Assembly: GCA_019752515.1 (NCBI GenBank)
Contig: JAIEMB010000018.1
Coordinates: 1-64,000 of the forward strand
Reading direction: 5' to 3'
Source: Alphaproteobacteria bacterium
Lineage (GTDB): Bacteria > Pseudomonadota > Alphaproteobacteria > UBA9655
Length of the DNA stretch: 64,000 nt
Shown here: piece by piece, positions 19,453 through 31,787 of the stretch
How the letters are laid out: each line of letters starts with the position of its first letter
How positions within the stretch are numbered: the stretch's first letter is position 1
Notes under the pieces: model-generated
Told to the model about the DNA's origin: nothing
Databases searched by the model: none
The model's input: only the letters and a program-made list of their open reading frames with translations
Made by a program: the position numbers and the translations under genes

Positions 19453-21003
19453 CTAATTCCTTTTGAGGTGTAAGGCCATTTGTAAGGATTTAGCTTGATC
19501 AATAAGTCCATCCTCTGGATCAAGAACAATATGGAACTGATCAATAACATTGGCAACTGAAGCCTCCATCATCGTAAGAAGAGGCATAGGATAAATACCT
19601 AAAATTAAAGTTCCAGCTACAAGAGGAGTAAAAACAACAGCTTCTCGCCAATTTAAATCCAAAACTGTTTTTAGCTTTGGATTTATCATAATTCCAAAAA
19701 TCACTCGCCTATAAAGCCAGAGAGCATAAGCCGCCCCTAAGACCATCCCTAATGAGGCAAGAGTTGATGCCCACGTATTTACTTTATAGGTCCCAAGAAG
19801 AACGAGAAACTCACCCACAAATCCACTGGTTCCAGGCAATCCCACTGAAGCTAATATAAAAACCATAAAAACAACTGCATAGCGAGGCATGCGGTGAACC
19901 AACCCTCCATAATCAGCAATTTCTCGACTATGAATTCGATCATATACTACACCTACACAAAGAAAGAGAGCGGCTGAAATCAACCCATGACTCACCATTT
20001 GCATTACAGCTCCTTGAAGTCCTTGTGGATCTACTGAAAAAATACCTAAGGTTACAAATCCCATATGAGCCACTGAAGAATAAGCAATAAGTTTTTTCAT
20101 ATCTTTCTGAGCCAAGGCTACAAGAGAAGTATAGATAATTGCAATGACACTCAGTGTGAACATCAAAGGAGTAAATGTAGATGAAGCTTCTGGAAACATA
20201 GGGATAGAAAGCCTTATGAAGCCATACCCCCCCATTTTCAGAAGAATGCCCGCTAAGATTACTGAACCTGCTGTTGGGGCCTCTACATGGGCATCTGGTA
20301 ACCATGTATGAAAGGGCCACATGGGAATTTTAACGGCAAAAGATGCAAAAAAAGCAAGCCATAACCAAATTTGAACTTTGGGATCGAAAGGCGTTGTAAG
20401 GGCTAAGGGAATATCACTTCCTCCCACCTCAAAATAAATATAAATGATAGCTAATAACATCAAAACTGAACCCAAGAGGGTATAAAGAAAAAACTTATAA
20501 GCCGCATACATCCGATTGTCTCCTCCCCAGATTCCGATAATGAGAAACATTGGAATGAGGACACCTTCGAAAAAGAAATAAAACAAGATAAAATCAAGAG
20601 CAGAAAACATGCCAAGCAGCATTGTCTCGAGCACTAAGAAGGCAATCATATACTCTGGCACACGTTTTTTAATAGAACTCCAACTTGCAACAATACAAAT
20701 AGGAATCAAAAGTGTTGAGAGAAGGACAAAAGGAAGAGAAATGCCATCTAAACCAACATGATAACTAACGTTTAAGACTGGCATCCAATGAAATTTATCC
20801 TCAAATTGGAAATCAGAAGTGGCGGGTTTATAATACCACAAGAGAATCAAAGACATCCCTAAGGTTACGAGAGATGTCCACAACGCTACCCACCGTGCAT
20901 TATTGGCTTGAGCGTCATTTAAACTTCCCCAACTGGAGGAAATGGCAATAGCTCCCAAAAGCGGAAGGAAAATCGTTATACTGAGAAGTGGCAAAACATC
21001 CAT
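19453..21003 (-). CDS. nuoM: NADH-quinone oxidoreductase subunit M
   Basis: Antiporter-like proton-pumping subunit of complex I, 516 residues with about 14 membrane segments. Family landmarks include FFFEGVLIPMFLIIGIWGG with the conserved Glu, KIPMWPFHTWLPDAHVEAPTA in the discontinuous helix region, and KKLIAYSSVAHMGF. It follows nuoL by 9 bases in the leftward operon. Confidence 0.96.
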   Translation of the reverse strand: MDVLPLLSITIFLPLLGAIAISSSWGSLNDAQANNARWVALWTSLVTLGMSLILLWYYKPATSDFQFEDKFHWMPVLNVSYHVGLDGISLPFVLLSTLLIPICIVASWSSIKKRVPEYMIAFLVLETMLLGMFSALDFILFYFFFEGVLIPMFLIIGIWGGDNRMYAAYKFFLYTLLGSVLMLLAIIYIYFEVGGSDIPLALTTPFDPKVQIWLWLAFFASFAVKIPMWPFHTWLPDAHVEAPTAGSVILAGILLKMGGYGFIRLSIPMFPEASSTFTPLMFTLSVIAIIYTSLVALAQKDMKKLIAYSSVAHMGFVTLGIFSVDPQGLQGAVMQMVSHGLISAALFLCVGVVYDRIHSREIADYGGLVHRMPRYAVVFMVFILASVGLPGTSGFVGEFLVLLGTYKVNTWASTLASLGMVLGAAYALWLYRRVIFGIMINPKLKTVLDLNWREAVVFTPLVAGTLILGIYPMPLLTMMEASVANVIDQFHIVLDPEDGLIDQAKSLQMALHLKRN

Positions 21004-21012
21004 TTTTTTTCC

Positions 21013-22944
21013 TTAGTATAGCCAGTAATACCAACTTATCATGAGAACAAGACCTATAATCATAGCAAATGCATAATGGTATACATAGCCTGTCTGAAGA
21101 GCACATAAAAGACGCCCTCCAGCAAGAGATAAAGACGCAAATCCATTGGGACCTAGTCCGTCAATTATTTCCTTATCCCCCTCTTCCCATAAAAGTTTAC
21201 CTAGTTTCAAAGATGGATTAACAAAAAGGCGATCATACACTTCATCGAAATACCACTTTTTCAACAGAAAGACATAAACCCGTTTAAAATAAGTTGAAAG
21301 TCTTTCCGGCCAGGTTTTCATAAAATGGTATAAAATATAGGCGAGAGCCATACCAAGAGACGCAGCCAACGTTGGTGACCAATGTATCCACCCATTTACA
21401 TGATGAGCAGCATGGAGAACGTTATCTTTTGGCAAAACAAAAATTGCGGGTCCCCAAAAAAGGCTTTTTTCGCCGACAAACAAATCATAAAGAAGATATC
21501 CTGAAAAAATAGAGCCTATAGCCAGAACAAACAAAGGAAAGAGCATCACAAGTGGAGATTCATGGATATGACTCATAACAGCTTCATCTGCTCGTGATTT
21601 TCCGTGAAAAGTAAGAAGAATAAGACGCCATGAATAAAAAGCTGTTAAGATCGCAGCTGCAAGGCCAAAAACAAAAGCCACTTTTCCAATGGAAAGCTGA
21701 GATACCCAATTGATTTCTAAAATTATATCTTTCGAGTAAAACCCCGCAAAGAATGGAATTCCTGCTAAGGCCAAACTTCCAATCCACATGATAATATAAG
21801 TTACGGGGATAAATTTCCAAATTCCCCCCATTTTTTGAATATTCTGTTCATCTGACATGGCATGTATAACAGATCCTGCACCCAAAAAGAGCAGCGCTTT
21901 AAAGAATGCATGCGTTGTAAGATGAAACATGGAGGCACTATAACCAGAAAGACCTACCGCCATGAACATGTATCCAAGTTGACTACATGTAGAATAGGCA
22001 ATAATCCTTTTAATATCGTTTTGTACGCATGCGATCGTGGCAGCCATTAATGCTGTTGCTGCCCCTACCATCGTAATAAACTCACGTGCCAAAGGGGCAT
22101 ACTCTAAGAGAGGCGACATGCGAACAACCATAAATACCCCCGCTGTTACCATTGTAGCAGCATGGATGAGGGCTGAAACAGGCGTTGGACCTTCCATTGC
22201 ATCGGGCAACCACGTATGAAGCCCAATTTGGGCCGACTTTCCCATAGCCCCAATGAAGAGCAAAATCGTTATGAGTGTAAGAGAATGAAAGGGCATACTT
22301 AAAAAGACAAAAGTATCGTTTTGATGTTCTTCTACGAATTCAAAAATAGCTCCAAAGTCAACAGTTCCAAAGATAATAAAAACCGTCAAAATTCCAAGAA
22401 CAAACCCTATATCTCCCATTCGATTAACCAGGAAAGCCTTTATTGCTGCCGCATTTGCAGCTTCTCGATCATACCAATAGCCTATCAATAGATAAGAGCA
22501 CAAACCAACACCTTCCCACCCAAAGAACATTTGAAGCAAGTTAGGAGCCGTTACAAGTACTAACATAAAAAAAGTAAATAAGCTCAAATAGGACATAAAT
22601 CGAGGAATACCCGGATCACCCCTCATATAGCCAATCGAGTACACATGAACAGTGAAAGACACGCATGTTACAACCCCCATCATCACAAGACTTAAACTAT
22701 CAATCTGCAATCCCCAACTCACTTCTAAAAATTCTACATGAATCCAATTAAAAAGAAAAATAAGGAGGGTTTCCCTCTGAAAACCCATTTTAAAAAAAAG
22801 AAAAACTGCAAAAATCATTGATAAACCCATAAAACTACAGGTTACCCATTGGCTAAAACGATCTCCAAGCTTTTCTCCTATAATTCCTGCAAAGAAAAAT
22901 GAAATAAGAGGAAGGAAAACAACACAAAAAGCCAATATATTCAT
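21013..22944 (-). CDS. nuoL: NADH-quinone oxidoreductase subunit L
   Basis: Largest antiporter-like subunit of complex I, about 643 residues, with the long C-terminal lateral helix expected for NuoL. Landmarks: FFGWEGVGLCSYLLIGYW, TWLPDAMEGPTPVSALIHAA and KRIIAYSTCSQLGYM. I take ATG 22944 as start; a GTG at 22947 shares its first base with the nuoK stop. Coupled to nuoK and nuoM. Confidence 0.96.
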   Translation of the reverse strand: MNILAFCVVFLPLISFFFAGIIGEKLGDRFSQWVTCSFMGLSMIFAVFLFFKMGFQRETLLIFLFNWIHVEFLEVSWGLQIDSLSLVMMGVVTCVSFTVHVYSIGYMRGDPGIPRFMSYLSLFTFFMLVLVTAPNLLQMFFGWEGVGLCSYLLIGYWYDREAANAAAIKAFLVNRMGDIGFVLGILTVFIIFGTVDFGAIFEFVEEHQNDTFVFLSMPFHSLTLITILLFIGAMGKSAQIGLHTWLPDAMEGPTPVSALIHAATMVTAGVFMVVRMSPLLEYAPLAREFITMVGAATALMAATIACVQNDIKRIIAYSTCSQLGYMFMAVGLSGYSASMFHLTTHAFFKALLFLGAGSVIHAMSDEQNIQKMGGIWKFIPVTYIIMWIGSLALAGIPFFAGFYSKDIILEINWVSQLSIGKVAFVFGLAAAILTAFYSWRLILLTFHGKSRADEAVMSHIHESPLVMLFPLFVLAIGSIFSGYLLYDLFVGEKSLFWGPAIFVLPKDNVLHAAHHVNGWIHWSPTLAASLGMALAYILYHFMKTWPERLSTYFKRVYVFLLKKWYFDEVYDRLFVNPSLKLGKLLWEEGDKEIIDGLGPNGFASLSLAGGRLLCALQTGYVYHYAFAMIIGLVLMISWYYWLY

Positions 22945-22946
22945 CA

Positions 22947-23255
22947 CTAACCTCTCATCGTGGCCATGTCATCCACCTGAATATCTCCTCGATTACGATA
23001 GTAAGAAACAAGGATAGCAAGTCCTATTGCTGCTTCAGCTGCAGCAACCGTTAAAACAAAGAGAGCGAACACTTGCCCAACAAGATCGTTAAGATATTGG
23101 GAAAATGCAATAAAGTTGATGTTCACAGCAAGAAGCATAAGTTCCATTGACATAAGTATCACGATTACATTTCGACGATTTAAAATAATCCCAAACCCAC
23201 CAATCGTAAAAAGGAGAGCCGCTACTACAAGGTAGTGATCAAGAGTAATCGTCAT
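22947..23255 (-). CDS. nuoK: NADH-quinone oxidoreductase subunit K
   Basis: Small membrane subunit of complex I (102 residues, three helices). The two buried glutamates of the proton path are visible in [11 protein letters not shown] and [11 protein letters not shown]. Length is standard. The stop directly abuts the nuoL start. Confidence 0.96.
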   Translation of the reverse strand: MTITLDHYLVVAALLFTIGGFGIILNRRNVIVILMSMELMLLAVNINFIAFSQYLNDLVGQVFALFVLTVAAAEAAIGLAILVSYYRNRGDIQVDDMATMRG

Positions 23256-23263
23256 TTTTTCCT

Positions 23264-23881
23264 CTAACCTTTTGACGTACGTGGAATATCTACCAACTGA
23301 ACACAGTCCTTAACTTCCCGAGCAAATTGGTCTCCAACTATTTGTCTTCGCACACCTTCACGATGACGAAGGGTTAAAACAATGGCACCCACCATGGCTA
23401 TCAACAGAATAAGACCAGCAGCCTGAAAAATAAGAGCATAATGAGTATAAAGTAAATTACCAAGAGCTTGAGTATTTGGTATCCCTTTTTGAAGGTCAAT
23501 AGGGGCAACAGTTAAGTCAAAAGCTCCTGGAGAAGTGTGCCAATTCACAAGCATGAGGACAAGTTCAATCGCTAATATGACTCCAACAAAACTTCCTATT
23601 AAAGAATAACGGCGAATAACAAATTGAATCTCACCTATTTGTATGTTCAACATCATGACAACAAAGAGAAAGAGAACAGCAACAGCACCCACATAGACAA
23701 TGATAAGCATCATGGCCAAAAATTCAGCGTGTGCCAATATAAAAAGACCTGCTGCATTAAAAAAGGCCAAAATGAGAAATAACACACCATGCACTGTATT
23801 CCGAGAGCTTACCACAAACACGGCTGCACTGAGAAGAACGATAGAGAAGACATAAAAAAGAAAGGCAGTCATATTAATCAT
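23264..23881 (-). CDS. nuoJ: NADH-quinone oxidoreductase subunit J
   Basis: Membrane subunit of complex I with five helices in 205 residues. The pi-bulge helix region [19 protein letters not shown] is well conserved. AGGA lies 7 bases before ATG 23881. It lies between nuoI and nuoK with spacers under 10 bases. Confidence 0.95.
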   Translation of the reverse strand: MINMTAFLFYVFSIVLLSAAVFVVSSRNTVHGVLFLILAFFNAAGLFILAHAEFLAMMLIIVYVGAVAVLFLFVVMMLNIQIGEIQFVIRRYSLIGSFVGVILAIELVLMLVNWHTSPGAFDLTVAPIDLQKGIPNTQALGNLLYTHYALIFQAAGLILLIAMVGAIVLTLRHREGVRRQIVGDQFAREVKDCVQLVDIPRTSKG

Positions 23882-23889
23882 TTTTTTTC

Positions 23890-24399
23890 CTAGCGATACT
23901 CGGCATCTCGTTCAAGACGTTGTGCAATTTCAAGCTCCCATCGATCTCCATTTGAAAGGAGCTTTTCTTTGTTATAAAAGAGTTCCTCCCGCGTTTCTGT
24001 GGCAAACTCAAAATTTGGGCCTTCCACAATAGCATCAACAGGGCAAGATTCCTCACAAAGACCACAATAAATACATTTTGTCATATCAATATCATACCGT
24101 GTTGTTCGGCGACTCCCATCTTCTCGCTCTTCAGCTTCTATGGTAATGGCTTGAGCTGGACAAACAGCTTCACATAGCTTGCAAGCAATACAGCGTTCTT
24201 CCCCATTCGCATAGCGTCTAAGAGCATGTTCTCCCCGAAATCTCGGAGAAAGGGGATTTTTTTCATACGGATAGGCAATTGTTACTTTTCTTTTTAAATA
24301 CATATATTTAAGTGTCAACCACATTCCTGACCAAAGTTCTGCTAAAGTAAAGGATTTTACAGTCTGAAAAAATTTCTTGGACGACAGAAAATACGACAT
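23890..24399 (-). CDS. nuoI: NADH-quinone oxidoreductase subunit I
   Basis: Peripheral-arm ferredoxin-like subunit holding clusters N6a and N6b. Both 4Fe-4S motifs are intact: [12 protein letters not shown] and [12 protein letters not shown]. The 169 residues match the family. A short N-terminal amphipathic stretch precedes the [15 protein letters not shown] segment. It lies 4 bases downstream of nuoH. Confidence 0.97.
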   Translation of the reverse strand: MSYFLSSKKFFQTVKSFTLAELWSGMWLTLKYMYLKRKVTIAYPYEKNPLSPRFRGEHALRRYANGEERCIACKLCEAVCPAQAITIEAEEREDGSRRTTRYDIDMTKCIYCGLCEESCPVDAIVEGPNFEFATETREELFYNKEKLLSNGDRWELEIAQRLERDAEYR

Positions 24400-24403
24400 G
24401 TCT

Positions 24404-25432
24404 TTACTTTCCTGGTAGAAGATTAAAGATTACCAAAAAGGATGCCGTTAACACAACCCAAGCCAACGAGAAGGGCAAAAAGACTTTCCAACCTAAACGC
24501 ATAAGTTGATCATAACGATAACGAGGAAAAGTTGCTCGAACCCACAAAAAAATAAAAAGAAGAAATGAAATTTTCAGAGCAAACCAGACTATTCCAGGAA
24601 TCCAAGTAAAGGGTGCAAAATTAAACGGAGGAAGCCATCCTCCTAGAAAAAGAATGCTCCCCATAGCACTCATAAGAATCATGTTTGCATATTCACCTAA
24701 GAAAAACAGAGCAAAGGTCATTGAGGAATATTCAACATTATAACCTGAAACAAGCTCCGCTTCTGCTTCAGGTAAATCAAAAGGAGCTCGATTCGTTTCT
24801 GCTAAGGCTGAAATAATAAAAATAACAGCCATAGGTAAATGGGGAATTATAAACCAAACTTTTTCTTGAGCTGTTACAATTTCTGACAGATTTAGAGAAC
24901 CTACACTTAATAGGACTGTTATAATAACAAGTCCTATTGATACCTCATAAGAAACCATTTGCGCTGCTGAACGAAGGGCACCTAAAAAAGGATATTTAGA
25001 ATTGCTTGCCCAACCCGCTATTATGATGCCATAAACTCCTAAAGAAGAAATTGCAAAGAGATAAAGGATCCCAACGTTTATGTTGCTAATCACACAACCA
25101 GGGCTAAAGGGGATAACAGCCCATGCAGAAAGGCTCAATCCAAAGGTAATGAGAGGGGCAAGCAAAAATAAAATCGGATTTGATCGCGTCGGAATAATCG
25201 TTTCTTTATGAAGGAGTTTTAGACCATCGGCAAAAGGCTGCAAAAGACCAAACCAGCCTACAACATTTGGTCCAAGACGAAGCTGCATTGCTGCAATAAC
25301 TTTCCGTTCCACAAAAGTTAAATAAGCCACCGCAAGTAACAAAGGTATAAGAATTAATAAAATATACCCTGTCAAACTAAGCACAGGCATAATAACTTCA
25401 TTCCAAAAGTAGGAAGCATTACCCATCGACAT
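24404..25432 (-). CDS. nuoH: NADH-quinone oxidoreductase subunit H
   Basis: Membrane subunit that, with NuoB and NuoD, forms the quinone-binding site of complex I. Eight or so helices, with the landmarks [17 protein letters not shown] and [21 protein letters not shown] carrying the conserved acidic residues. Start chosen at ATG 25432, with a purine-rich GAGAGCGA upstream; a GTG at 25450 and an ATG at 25426 are alternatives. It overlaps the nuoG 3' end by 14 bases. Confidence 0.95.
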   Translation of the reverse strand: MSMGNASYFWNEVIMPVLSLTGYILLILIPLLLAVAYLTFVERKVIAAMQLRLGPNVVGWFGLLQPFADGLKLLHKETIIPTRSNPILFLLAPLITFGLSLSAWAVIPFSPGCVISNINVGILYLFAISSLGVYGIIIAGWASNSKYPFLGALRSAAQMVSYEVSIGLVIITVLLSVGSLNLSEIVTAQEKVWFIIPHLPMAVIFIISALAETNRAPFDLPEAEAELVSGYNVEYSSMTFALFFLGEYANMILMSAMGSILFLGGWLPPFNFAPFTWIPGIVWFALKISFLLFIFLWVRATFPRYRYDQLMRLGWKVFLPFSLAWVVLTASFLVIFNLLPGK

Positions 25433-27503
25433 TCGCTCTCTTCTGTCCACCTAAAATCTCAAGGCTACATTTAGCCATCGTAATTGAATGACGTGAGATA
25501 GAGTCAGTCATATAGAAATTTTCAATGACAGATTTAAAAGGAACGGCATGAATATCGCTTTTCTCACCAAATTCTTGCCACGGGGCACGTTGCACCGTAT
25601 CCAATTCATCAAAAAGAGGATTTACTTCAACGAGTCGAGCTCTTACTTCTTCTAATGTATTGTAGGGCAGCTCTAAACCTAATTTCTCAGAAAGAGCACG
25701 AATAATCTTCCAATCTTCCTTAGCTTCCCCGGGGGGAGACGCCGCCTTCAATGCACGTTGCACGCGGCCTTCAATATTTACATAAGTTCCAGGCTTCTCC
25801 GTAAAAGCCGCACCCGGCAATATGACATCAGCCACTGCTGCTCCACGATCCCCATGGTGCCCCTGATAAATAATAAATGCAGATTTTAGAAGTTCCATGT
25901 CAATTTCATCTGCGCCTAAAAGATAAACAGCTTTAATCTTTTTCTGTGAGATAGACTCCATTATTTCCTTTAGCCCATAACCAGTCCTACTTGGAATAAA
26001 ACCTAAATCAAGCGCCCCCACACGACTTGCAGTTGTTTGTAAAACATTAAATCCATTCCAATGTTCAAGCAGTTGTGGCTTTGTTGTTTGCACAAATGCA
26101 TATTTTTCTGCCATTTGGCGTGCTAGAAAAAGAATAGACTGGCCATCTTCTCTCCTTAAAGCTCCCTGCCCTAAAATCATCATTGGATGTTTTGAGTTTT
26201 GAAGCTGTGTGCAAATAGGATGGCGTCCTTTTAAAATCCTTTCAAGGATGAGAGGATCATCCCCTAAATGGTTTACCGGATATCCGAGTTCATGGAATGG
26301 CCCCACAGAAACAACAGGCAAACCTGTAAGTAAGTAACTCTTTCGTATTCTTGCATTCACAAGAGGAGCTTCCCAACGGGGATTTGTTCCTATAAGCAAA
26401 CAAAAGTCCGCCTGTTCAATGCCTGCGATTGTTGTATTAAAAAGATAACTACAACGGGGAGATGATAGAGTTCTCGCTCCATCTTGCCTGCATTCAATAT
26501 GGGATGAGCCTATCATTGCCATTAAATCTTTCAAAGCAATGATAGCTTCGGCATCTACCATATCTCCGACAATTGCTGCCATATGATCACCAGGAATGTC
26601 TTGTAGGTGCTCTGCAATCTTGCCAAACGCCTCTTCCCAACTTACGGAATGAAGATGTCTATCCTTTCCACGAACGTAAGGGCGATCTAGGCGCTGATAT
26701 TTAAGACCATCATAAGCAAAACGAATCTTATCTGAAATCCAGTCCTCATTTACCGCATCATTTTGTCGTGGGAGGATGCGCATGACTTCACGACCTCGCA
26801 CATCGACGCGAATAGCGCTTCCGACCCCATCCATAACATCAACTGAAGGCGTATTTGAAAGCTCCCAAGACCTCCCCCGAAAGGAATAAGGTTTAGAGGT
26901 AAGAGCTCCTACAGGACAAATATCAATCATATTGCCGGAAAGTTCGGAAGTGATTGTTTTTTGAACATAGGTCGTAATTTCCATCATTTCTCCCCGACCT
27001 ACCGCGCCCAATTCAGGAACGCCAGCAATTTCATTCGCAAATCGAATACAACGTGTACAATGAATGCATCGATTCATGGCTGTTTCAATGAGGGGACCAA
27101 AGTCTTTATCAGGAACTGCCCGTTTATTTAAGTTAAAGCGGCTTGCATCGCTGCCATAAGCCATCGTGATATCTTGTAAGTCGCACTCACCTCCTTGATC
27201 ACAAATAGGACAATCCAAGGGGTGGTTTATAAGGAGAAATTCTAAAACACCTTGCCGAGCCTTTTTTACCATAGGCGTTTGGGTATGAATAACCATGCCT
27301 TCCGATGCAGGCATTGCGCAACTTGCGATAGGCTTATTGCTTTTCTCCATTTCCACAAGACACATACGGCAGTTTCCTGCGATGGAAAGTTTGCGATGAT
27401 AGCAGAATACGGGAATTTCAATCCCTAAAAGCTCTGCTGCCTGCAGAACCGTCATTCCTTCTAAAACCTCAATTTCTTGATCATCAATTCTAAGCTTTGG
27501 CAT
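25419..27503 (-). CDS. nuoG: NADH-quinone oxidoreductase subunit G
   Basis: Largest peripheral-arm subunit, 694 residues. It has an N-terminal 2Fe-2S ferredoxin domain ([15 protein letters not shown]), the His/Cys segment [18 protein letters not shown] for the next cluster, a 4Fe-4S motif [10 protein letters not shown] with a later Cys, and a molybdopterin-oxidoreductase-like C-terminal domain without the catalytic cofactor role. Length is typical of alphaproteobacteria. Confidence 0.96.
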   Translation of the reverse strand: MPKLRIDDQEIEVLEGMTVLQAAELLGIEIPVFCYHRKLSIAGNCRMCLVEMEKSNKPIASCAMPASEGMVIHTQTPMVKKARQGVLEFLLINHPLDCPICDQGGECDLQDITMAYGSDASRFNLNKRAVPDKDFGPLIETAMNRCIHCTRCIRFANEIAGVPELGAVGRGEMMEITTYVQKTITSELSGNMIDICPVGALTSKPYSFRGRSWELSNTPSVDVMDGVGSAIRVDVRGREVMRILPRQNDAVNEDWISDKIRFAYDGLKYQRLDRPYVRGKDRHLHSVSWEEAFGKIAEHLQDIPGDHMAAIVGDMVDAEAIIALKDLMAMIGSSHIECRQDGARTLSSPRCSYLFNTTIAGIEQADFCLLIGTNPRWEAPLVNARIRKSYLLTGLPVVSVGPFHELGYPVNHLGDDPLILERILKGRHPICTQLQNSKHPMMILGQGALRREDGQSILFLARQMAEKYAFVQTTKPQLLEHWNGFNVLQTTASRVGALDLGFIPSRTGYGLKEIMESISQKKIKAVYLLGADEIDMELLKSAFIIYQGHHGDRGAAVADVILPGAAFTEKPGTYVNIEGRVQRALKAASPPGEAKEDWKIIRALSEKLGLELPYNTLEEVRARLVEVNPLFDELDTVQRAPWQEFGEKSDIHAVPFKSVIENFYMTDSISRHSITMAKCSLEILGGQKRANVDG

Positions 27504-27511
27504 TCTATCTC

Positions 27512-28783
27512 CTAAGCTACCTTCCCGATACTGAGCCTACGCTCAAGTTCTGGACGAAAATGTCGAATTAAACCTTGTACTGGCCAGGCAGCTGCATCCC
27601 CAAAAGCACAAATCGTGTGCCCCTCAATTTCGTATGTTACTTTTTCTAATAGATCAATATCCTTAACTGAGCCAATTCCATCAGCAAGACGAATCAGCAT
27701 TCGCCACATCCATCCCGTACCTTCACGGCAAGGAGTACACTGACCGCAACTCTCATGCATATAGAATTTGGAAAGGCGGGCAATAGCTCGAACAATATCT
27801 GTTGACTTATCCATCACAATAACACCAGCCGTTCCAAGCCCACTTTTAGCCTGAGCAAGTGACGTAAAATCCATTAAAACCGTTTCACAAATATCCTTAG
27901 GTAAAAGGGGAAAAGATGCACCTCCTGGAATAACAGCTAACAAATTATTCCATCCTCTGCGAACTCCCCCTCCATATTTCTCGATCAACTCTTTAAGAGG
28001 AATGCCCATAGCCTCTTCTACGTTGCACGGTGTGTTTACATGTCCAGAAAGACAATAAATTTTTGTGCCTGTATTCTCGGGTGTTCCGATTCCAGCAAAC
28101 CACGCTGCCCCTCTCTTTAAAATGGCAGGAATAACCGCAATAGTCTCAACATTGTTAATAATTGTCGGACATCCATAAAGGCCTATGAGAGCAGGGAAAG
28201 GAGGCTTTAGCCGAGGCATTCCTTTTCGCCCTTCCAAGCTCTCTAAAAGAGCTGTTTCTTCTCCACATATGTAAGCCCCCGCACCCCGGTGCACATAGAG
28301 ATCGAAATTCCATCCTGACTTAGCAGCATTTTTTCCCAGAAGTCCTGCCTCGTAAGCCTCCGCAATCGCAACTTCAAGACGTTCAGCTTCGCGAAAGAAT
28401 TCACCACGAATATAAATGTAGCCTACGTGAGAACCTATAGCAAAAGCTGATAGAAGAGCCCCTTCGATTAACTTATGGGGCTCATTGCGAAGAATATCTC
28501 TGTCTTTACAGGTTCCAGGTTCACTTTCATCTGCGTTTATAATAAGATAACGGGCTGTAACGCCGTCATCTTTTGGCATAAATCCCCACTTACGACCTGT
28601 TGAGAACCCTGCCCCTCCCCTTCCTCTTAAACAGGACGCAGTAACTTCTTGAATTATCCAATCCGGACCTTTTTTTATAAGACTTGAAGTGTTGTCCCAA
28701 TCCCCACGTTTTTGAGCACCTTTTAGATGCCAATCATATTCGCCATATAAATTTGTGAATATCTTATCGCTATTTTTTAACAT
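27512..28783 (-). CDS. nuoF: NADH-quinone oxidoreductase subunit F
   Basis: NADH-oxidising subunit with FMN and cluster N3. Seen: the NADH/FMN-binding [30 protein letters not shown], and the cluster ligands [12 protein letters not shown] with a distal Cys in [13 protein letters not shown]. Start ATG 28783 gives the family-typical [14 protein letters not shown]; in-frame ATG 28789 and 28822 are also possible. It overlaps nuoE by 14 bases. Confidence 0.96.
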   Translation of the reverse strand: MLKNSDKIFTNLYGEYDWHLKGAQKRGDWDNTSSLIKKGPDWIIQEVTASCLRGRGGAGFSTGRKWGFMPKDDGVTARYLIINADESEPGTCKDRDILRNEPHKLIEGALLSAFAIGSHVGYIYIRGEFFREAERLEVAIAEAYEAGLLGKNAAKSGWNFDLYVHRGAGAYICGEETALLESLEGRKGMPRLKPPFPALIGLYGCPTIINNVETIAVIPAILKRGAAWFAGIGTPENTGTKIYCLSGHVNTPCNVEEAMGIPLKELIEKYGGGVRRGWNNLLAVIPGGASFPLLPKDICETVLMDFTSLAQAKSGLGTAGVIVMDKSTDIVRAIARLSKFYMHESCGQCTPCREGTGWMWRMLIRLADGIGSVKDIDLLEKVTYEIEGHTICAFGDAAAWPVQGLIRHFRPELERRLSIGKVA

Positions 28784-29393
28784 GCTCATCTCTTTTAAGG
28801 GGTGCTGAGCCTTGTCGCCCAATTGCTGAGCCTTGTTTGGTCTCTCGTCCTTCTTCTATATCTACAATAATGTTTAAAAAGCTTTCCTCGTTCAAATCCT
28901 CATAATAGTCATCATTAATCTGAACAGCAGGTGCATTGACGCAAGCGCCAATACATTCAACTTCACTAAGCGTAAAAATCCCATCTTTCGTGGTTTCACC
29001 ACACCTTATCCTTAAATGGTTTTCACATGCTTTCTTCAAATCCTCACTGCCTCGAAGCATGCAGGGCGTGGTTCCACAAATTTGAACATGGTATTTTCCA
29101 ATAGGGTTTAAATTGAACAAAGAATAAAAAGTTGCAACCTCATAGCCTCTCATGAGAGGTATGGCCAGCATTTCTGTGACTGCTTCAATAGCGCTTTTAG
29201 GAAGCCATCCTCCACATTGGCGTTGAGCAAGATCAAGGAGAGGCAGAATTGCGCTTGCTTGTCGTTCCTCTGGGTAACGGCGGAGAATTTCTTTAACTTT
29301 CTTTTCATTTTCCATAGAAAATGAAAAAGTTTTAAAATCCTCTTGGGAAGTCAACCTTATAGGTTCTCTTTTCTGAATCGGAACCTTTTTCAT
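28770..29393 (-). CDS. nuoE: NADH-quinone oxidoreductase subunit E
   Basis: Thioredoxin-like 2Fe-2S subunit beside NuoF (cluster N1a). Four ligands are visible: the first two in CGTTPC and the second pair in ECIGAC. It is 207 residues long; the last 25 residues are charged and not conserved. Its ATG overlaps the nuoD stop (ATGA), indicating coupling. Confidence 0.96.
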   Translation of the reverse strand: MKKVPIQKREPIRLTSQEDFKTFSFSMENEKKVKEILRRYPEERQASAILPLLDLAQRQCGGWLPKSAIEAVTEMLAIPLMRGYEVATFYSLFNLNPIGKYHVQICGTTPCMLRGSEDLKKACENHLRIRCGETTKDGIFTLSEVECIGACVNAPAVQINDDYYEDLNEESFLNIIVDIEEGRETKQGSAIGRQGSAPLKRDEHVKK

Positions 29394-30586
29394 CGGTCAA
29401 TTTCTCCAAAAACAATGTCTAGAGATCCAACAATACTGGGCACATCTGCCAACATATGGCCTTTTGCCATTAAATCCAAGGCTTGTAAGAAGGCAAAGCT
29501 TGGCGCTCGAATTTTACAACGATAGGGCCGATTGCTTCCATCTGATATCAAATAGACCCCAAATTCTCCTTTAGGTGCTTCAACAACTGTATATGTTTCC
29601 CCTTTAGGAACGTGGTATCCTTCTGAATACAATTTAAAATGATGAATCAATGCTTCCATCGACGTTTTCATCTTCATACGTGGCGGGGTCGTAACCTTAT
29701 AATTATCAATCTTAACAGGACCTTCGGGCATTTGCTCTAAACACTGCTTCATAATCAAAGCACTTTGCCGCATCTCTTCCATACGGACAAGATAACGGTC
29801 ATAGCAATCTCCATTTTTTCCAACAGGAATTAAAAACTCCATTTGGTCATAGACCTCATAGGGCTGTGTACGACGTAAATCCCAAGCAACATTAGAAGCA
29901 CGTAACATTGGACCACTAAACCCCCAATCTAATGCTTGTTCTGAAGTCACAACACCAATATTAACCGTTCGCTGTTTAAAAATACGATTGTCTGTTAAAA
30001 GCCCTTCTATATCATCAATAACTTTTGGAAAACGTTCAACAAAGGCGGCTATATCTTCCATGAGTCCCTTAGGTAAGTCCTTCTGGACACCTCCAGGCCG
30101 AAAGTAAGCTGCATGCATTCTTGCACCTGACACACGCTCATAAAATCCCATTAAAACTTCTCGCTCCTCAAATCCCCACAAGAGAGGAGTCATAGCCCCC
30201 ACGTCTATAGCCATCGTTGTTATATTCAAAAGATGATTTAATATGCGTGTAATTTCACAAAAAAGAACGCGTATATATTTTGCCCGGATAGGAATCTCAA
30301 GTCCCAATAATTTTTCAACCGCAAGGGCAAACGCATGTTCTTGAGACATGGGAGAAACGTAATCCAATCGATCAAAATAAGGGATGGCTTGAAGATAGGT
30401 TTTATATTCAATCAGCTTTTCCGTTCCGCGATGTAGAAGACCAATATGGGGATCGGCTCGCTCAACAATTTCTCCATCCATTTCTAAAATCAGACGCAAA
30501 ACACCATGAGCCGCAGGATGCTGTGGACCGAAATTTAATGTAAAACTTTGTGTGCTTTTATCTCCTGATTGAAAGGTCGAATCCAT
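29390..30586 (-). CDS. nuoD: NADH-quinone oxidoreductase subunit D
   Basis: 49-kDa-type subunit lining the quinone pocket. The start region [14 protein letters not shown] and the [12 protein letters not shown] loop are intact. I place the start at ATG 30586, which has CAGGAG upstream and overlaps the nuoC stop by one base, giving 399 residues; a longer frame up to 30652 lies inside nuoC and is unlikely. nuoC and nuoD are separate, as usual in alphaproteobacteria. Confidence 0.96.
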   Translation of the reverse strand: MDSTFQSGDKSTQSFTLNFGPQHPAAHGVLRLILEMDGEIVERADPHIGLLHRGTEKLIEYKTYLQAIPYFDRLDYVSPMSQEHAFALAVEKLLGLEIPIRAKYIRVLFCEITRILNHLLNITTMAIDVGAMTPLLWGFEEREVLMGFYERVSGARMHAAYFRPGGVQKDLPKGLMEDIAAFVERFPKVIDDIEGLLTDNRIFKQRTVNIGVVTSEQALDWGFSGPMLRASNVAWDLRRTQPYEVYDQMEFLIPVGKNGDCYDRYLVRMEEMRQSALIMKQCLEQMPEGPVKIDNYKVTTPPRMKMKTSMEALIHHFKLYSEGYHVPKGETYTVVEAPKGEFGVYLISDGSNRPYRCKIRAPSFAFLQALDLMAKGHMLADVPSIVGSLDIVFGEIDR

Positions 30587-31209
30587 TATTTTATCTCCTG
30601 GAGAGTATTTGGAGGAATAGAAGCTTGCACGGTACGCTCCATCCCTTCCCATGGACTTTCAAAATCGAAGTTTCTAAAAGCTTGAGGAAGTTTAACGGGT
30701 TCATAAACAACCCTTTTTTGTGCCTCATCATAACGAACTTCCATATAGCCTGTCAGAGGAAAATCCTTGCGAAGAGGATGGCCTTCAAAGCCATAATCTG
30801 TAAGAATGCGGCGCAAATCAGGATGATCATCAAAAGGAATCCCATAAAGATCAAAAACTTCTCTTTCCCACCAATTGGCACTACTGTAAACAGACGTAAC
30901 TGAAGGAACTGGTAATCCTTCCTCCACCTCAATTTTTAGGCGAAGTCGCTCATTATGAGAAATGCTGAGAAGATTGTAAACAACATCAAAGCGAGGTTCA
31001 CGGCCTAAATAATCGACACCGCATATATCCATAAGCTGAGTAAATTGAAGAGCTTCAGAATCTCGTAGATAAATTAGAATGCGAGCAATAGAGCTTTTTT
31101 CAACAATCGCCATAAGTTCACCATAAGCCACTGACCAAGAAAGAATATCCGTGCCGATCTCTTCTACAATCAGGTGTCCTAAGTCTTCAAGGTTTGTCAT
31201 TGAATTCAT
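30586..31209 (-). CDS. nuoC: NADH-quinone oxidoreductase subunit C
   Basis: 30-kDa-type subunit of the peripheral arm that stabilises NuoD/NuoB. Conserved segments: [20 protein letters not shown] and [19 protein letters not shown]. Its 207 residues are normal. It lies 5 bases after nuoB and is coupled to nuoD by a TAATG overlap. Confidence 0.96.
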   Translation of the reverse strand: MNSMTNLEDLGHLIVEEIGTDILSWSVAYGELMAIVEKSSIARILIYLRDSEALQFTQLMDICGVDYLGREPRFDVVYNLLSISHNERLRLKIEVEEGLPVPSVTSVYSSANWWEREVFDLYGIPFDDHPDLRRILTDYGFEGHPLRKDFPLTGYMEVRYDEAQKRVVYEPVKLPQAFRNFDFESPWEGMERTVQASIPPNTLQEIK

Positions 31210-31214
31210 ATTCG

Positions 31215-31787
31215 TTAATACCTTGAAAAATATTTTTCCCGACGGATTTTACGTTGTAATTGTAAAATACCATAAAGCAAAGCTTCTGCTGTTGGAGGAC
31301 ACCCCGGCACATAAACATCAACAGGCACAATTCGATCGCAACCTCGCGTTACAGAATATGAATAATGATAATAGCCTCCCCCATTTGCACAAGAACCCAT
31401 AGAAATGACATAACGAGGTTCGGCCATTTGATCATAGACTTTTCGCAAAGGACCTGCCATTTTATTGGTTAACGTTCCTGCCACAATCATAAGGTCTGCT
31501 TGCCGAGGGCTAGGGCGAAAGACCACACCAAAGCGATCTAAGTCATATCGCGCTGCTGCGGTTTGCATCATTTCAACAGCGCAACAAGCAAGGCCAAATG
31601 TCATTGGCCACAAAGATCCCGATTGGGCCCAAGCGGCAACTTTATCAAGCTGTGCTACTATAAATCCTCTCTGACTCACTTCTTCACTCATAGCTTGGAG
31701 TAAGCTATCTTGATCCAATCCCTCAGGAATAGCTTCAAACCCATAACCAGCCTTTAAGGCTTCTTCATTTAAAAACGGTTTCTTCAT
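31215..31787 (-). CDS. nuoB: NADH-quinone oxidoreductase subunit B
   Basis: Holds cluster N2, the electron donor to quinone. Ligands are in [20 protein letters not shown] and [11 protein letters not shown]. The preferred start is ATG 31787, which overlaps the nuoA stop (ATGA); an in-frame GTG at 31814 would lie inside nuoA. The N-terminal 40 residues are variable as usual. Confidence 0.96.
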   Translation of the reverse strand: MKKPFLNEEALKAGYGFEAIPEGLDQDSLLQAMSEEVSQRGFIVAQLDKVAAWAQSGSLWPMTFGLACCAVEMMQTAAARYDLDRFGVVFRPSPRQADLMIVAGTLTNKMAGPLRKVYDQMAEPRYVISMGSCANGGGYYHYSYSVTRGCDRIVPVDVYVPGCPPTAEALLYGILQLQRKIRREKYFSRY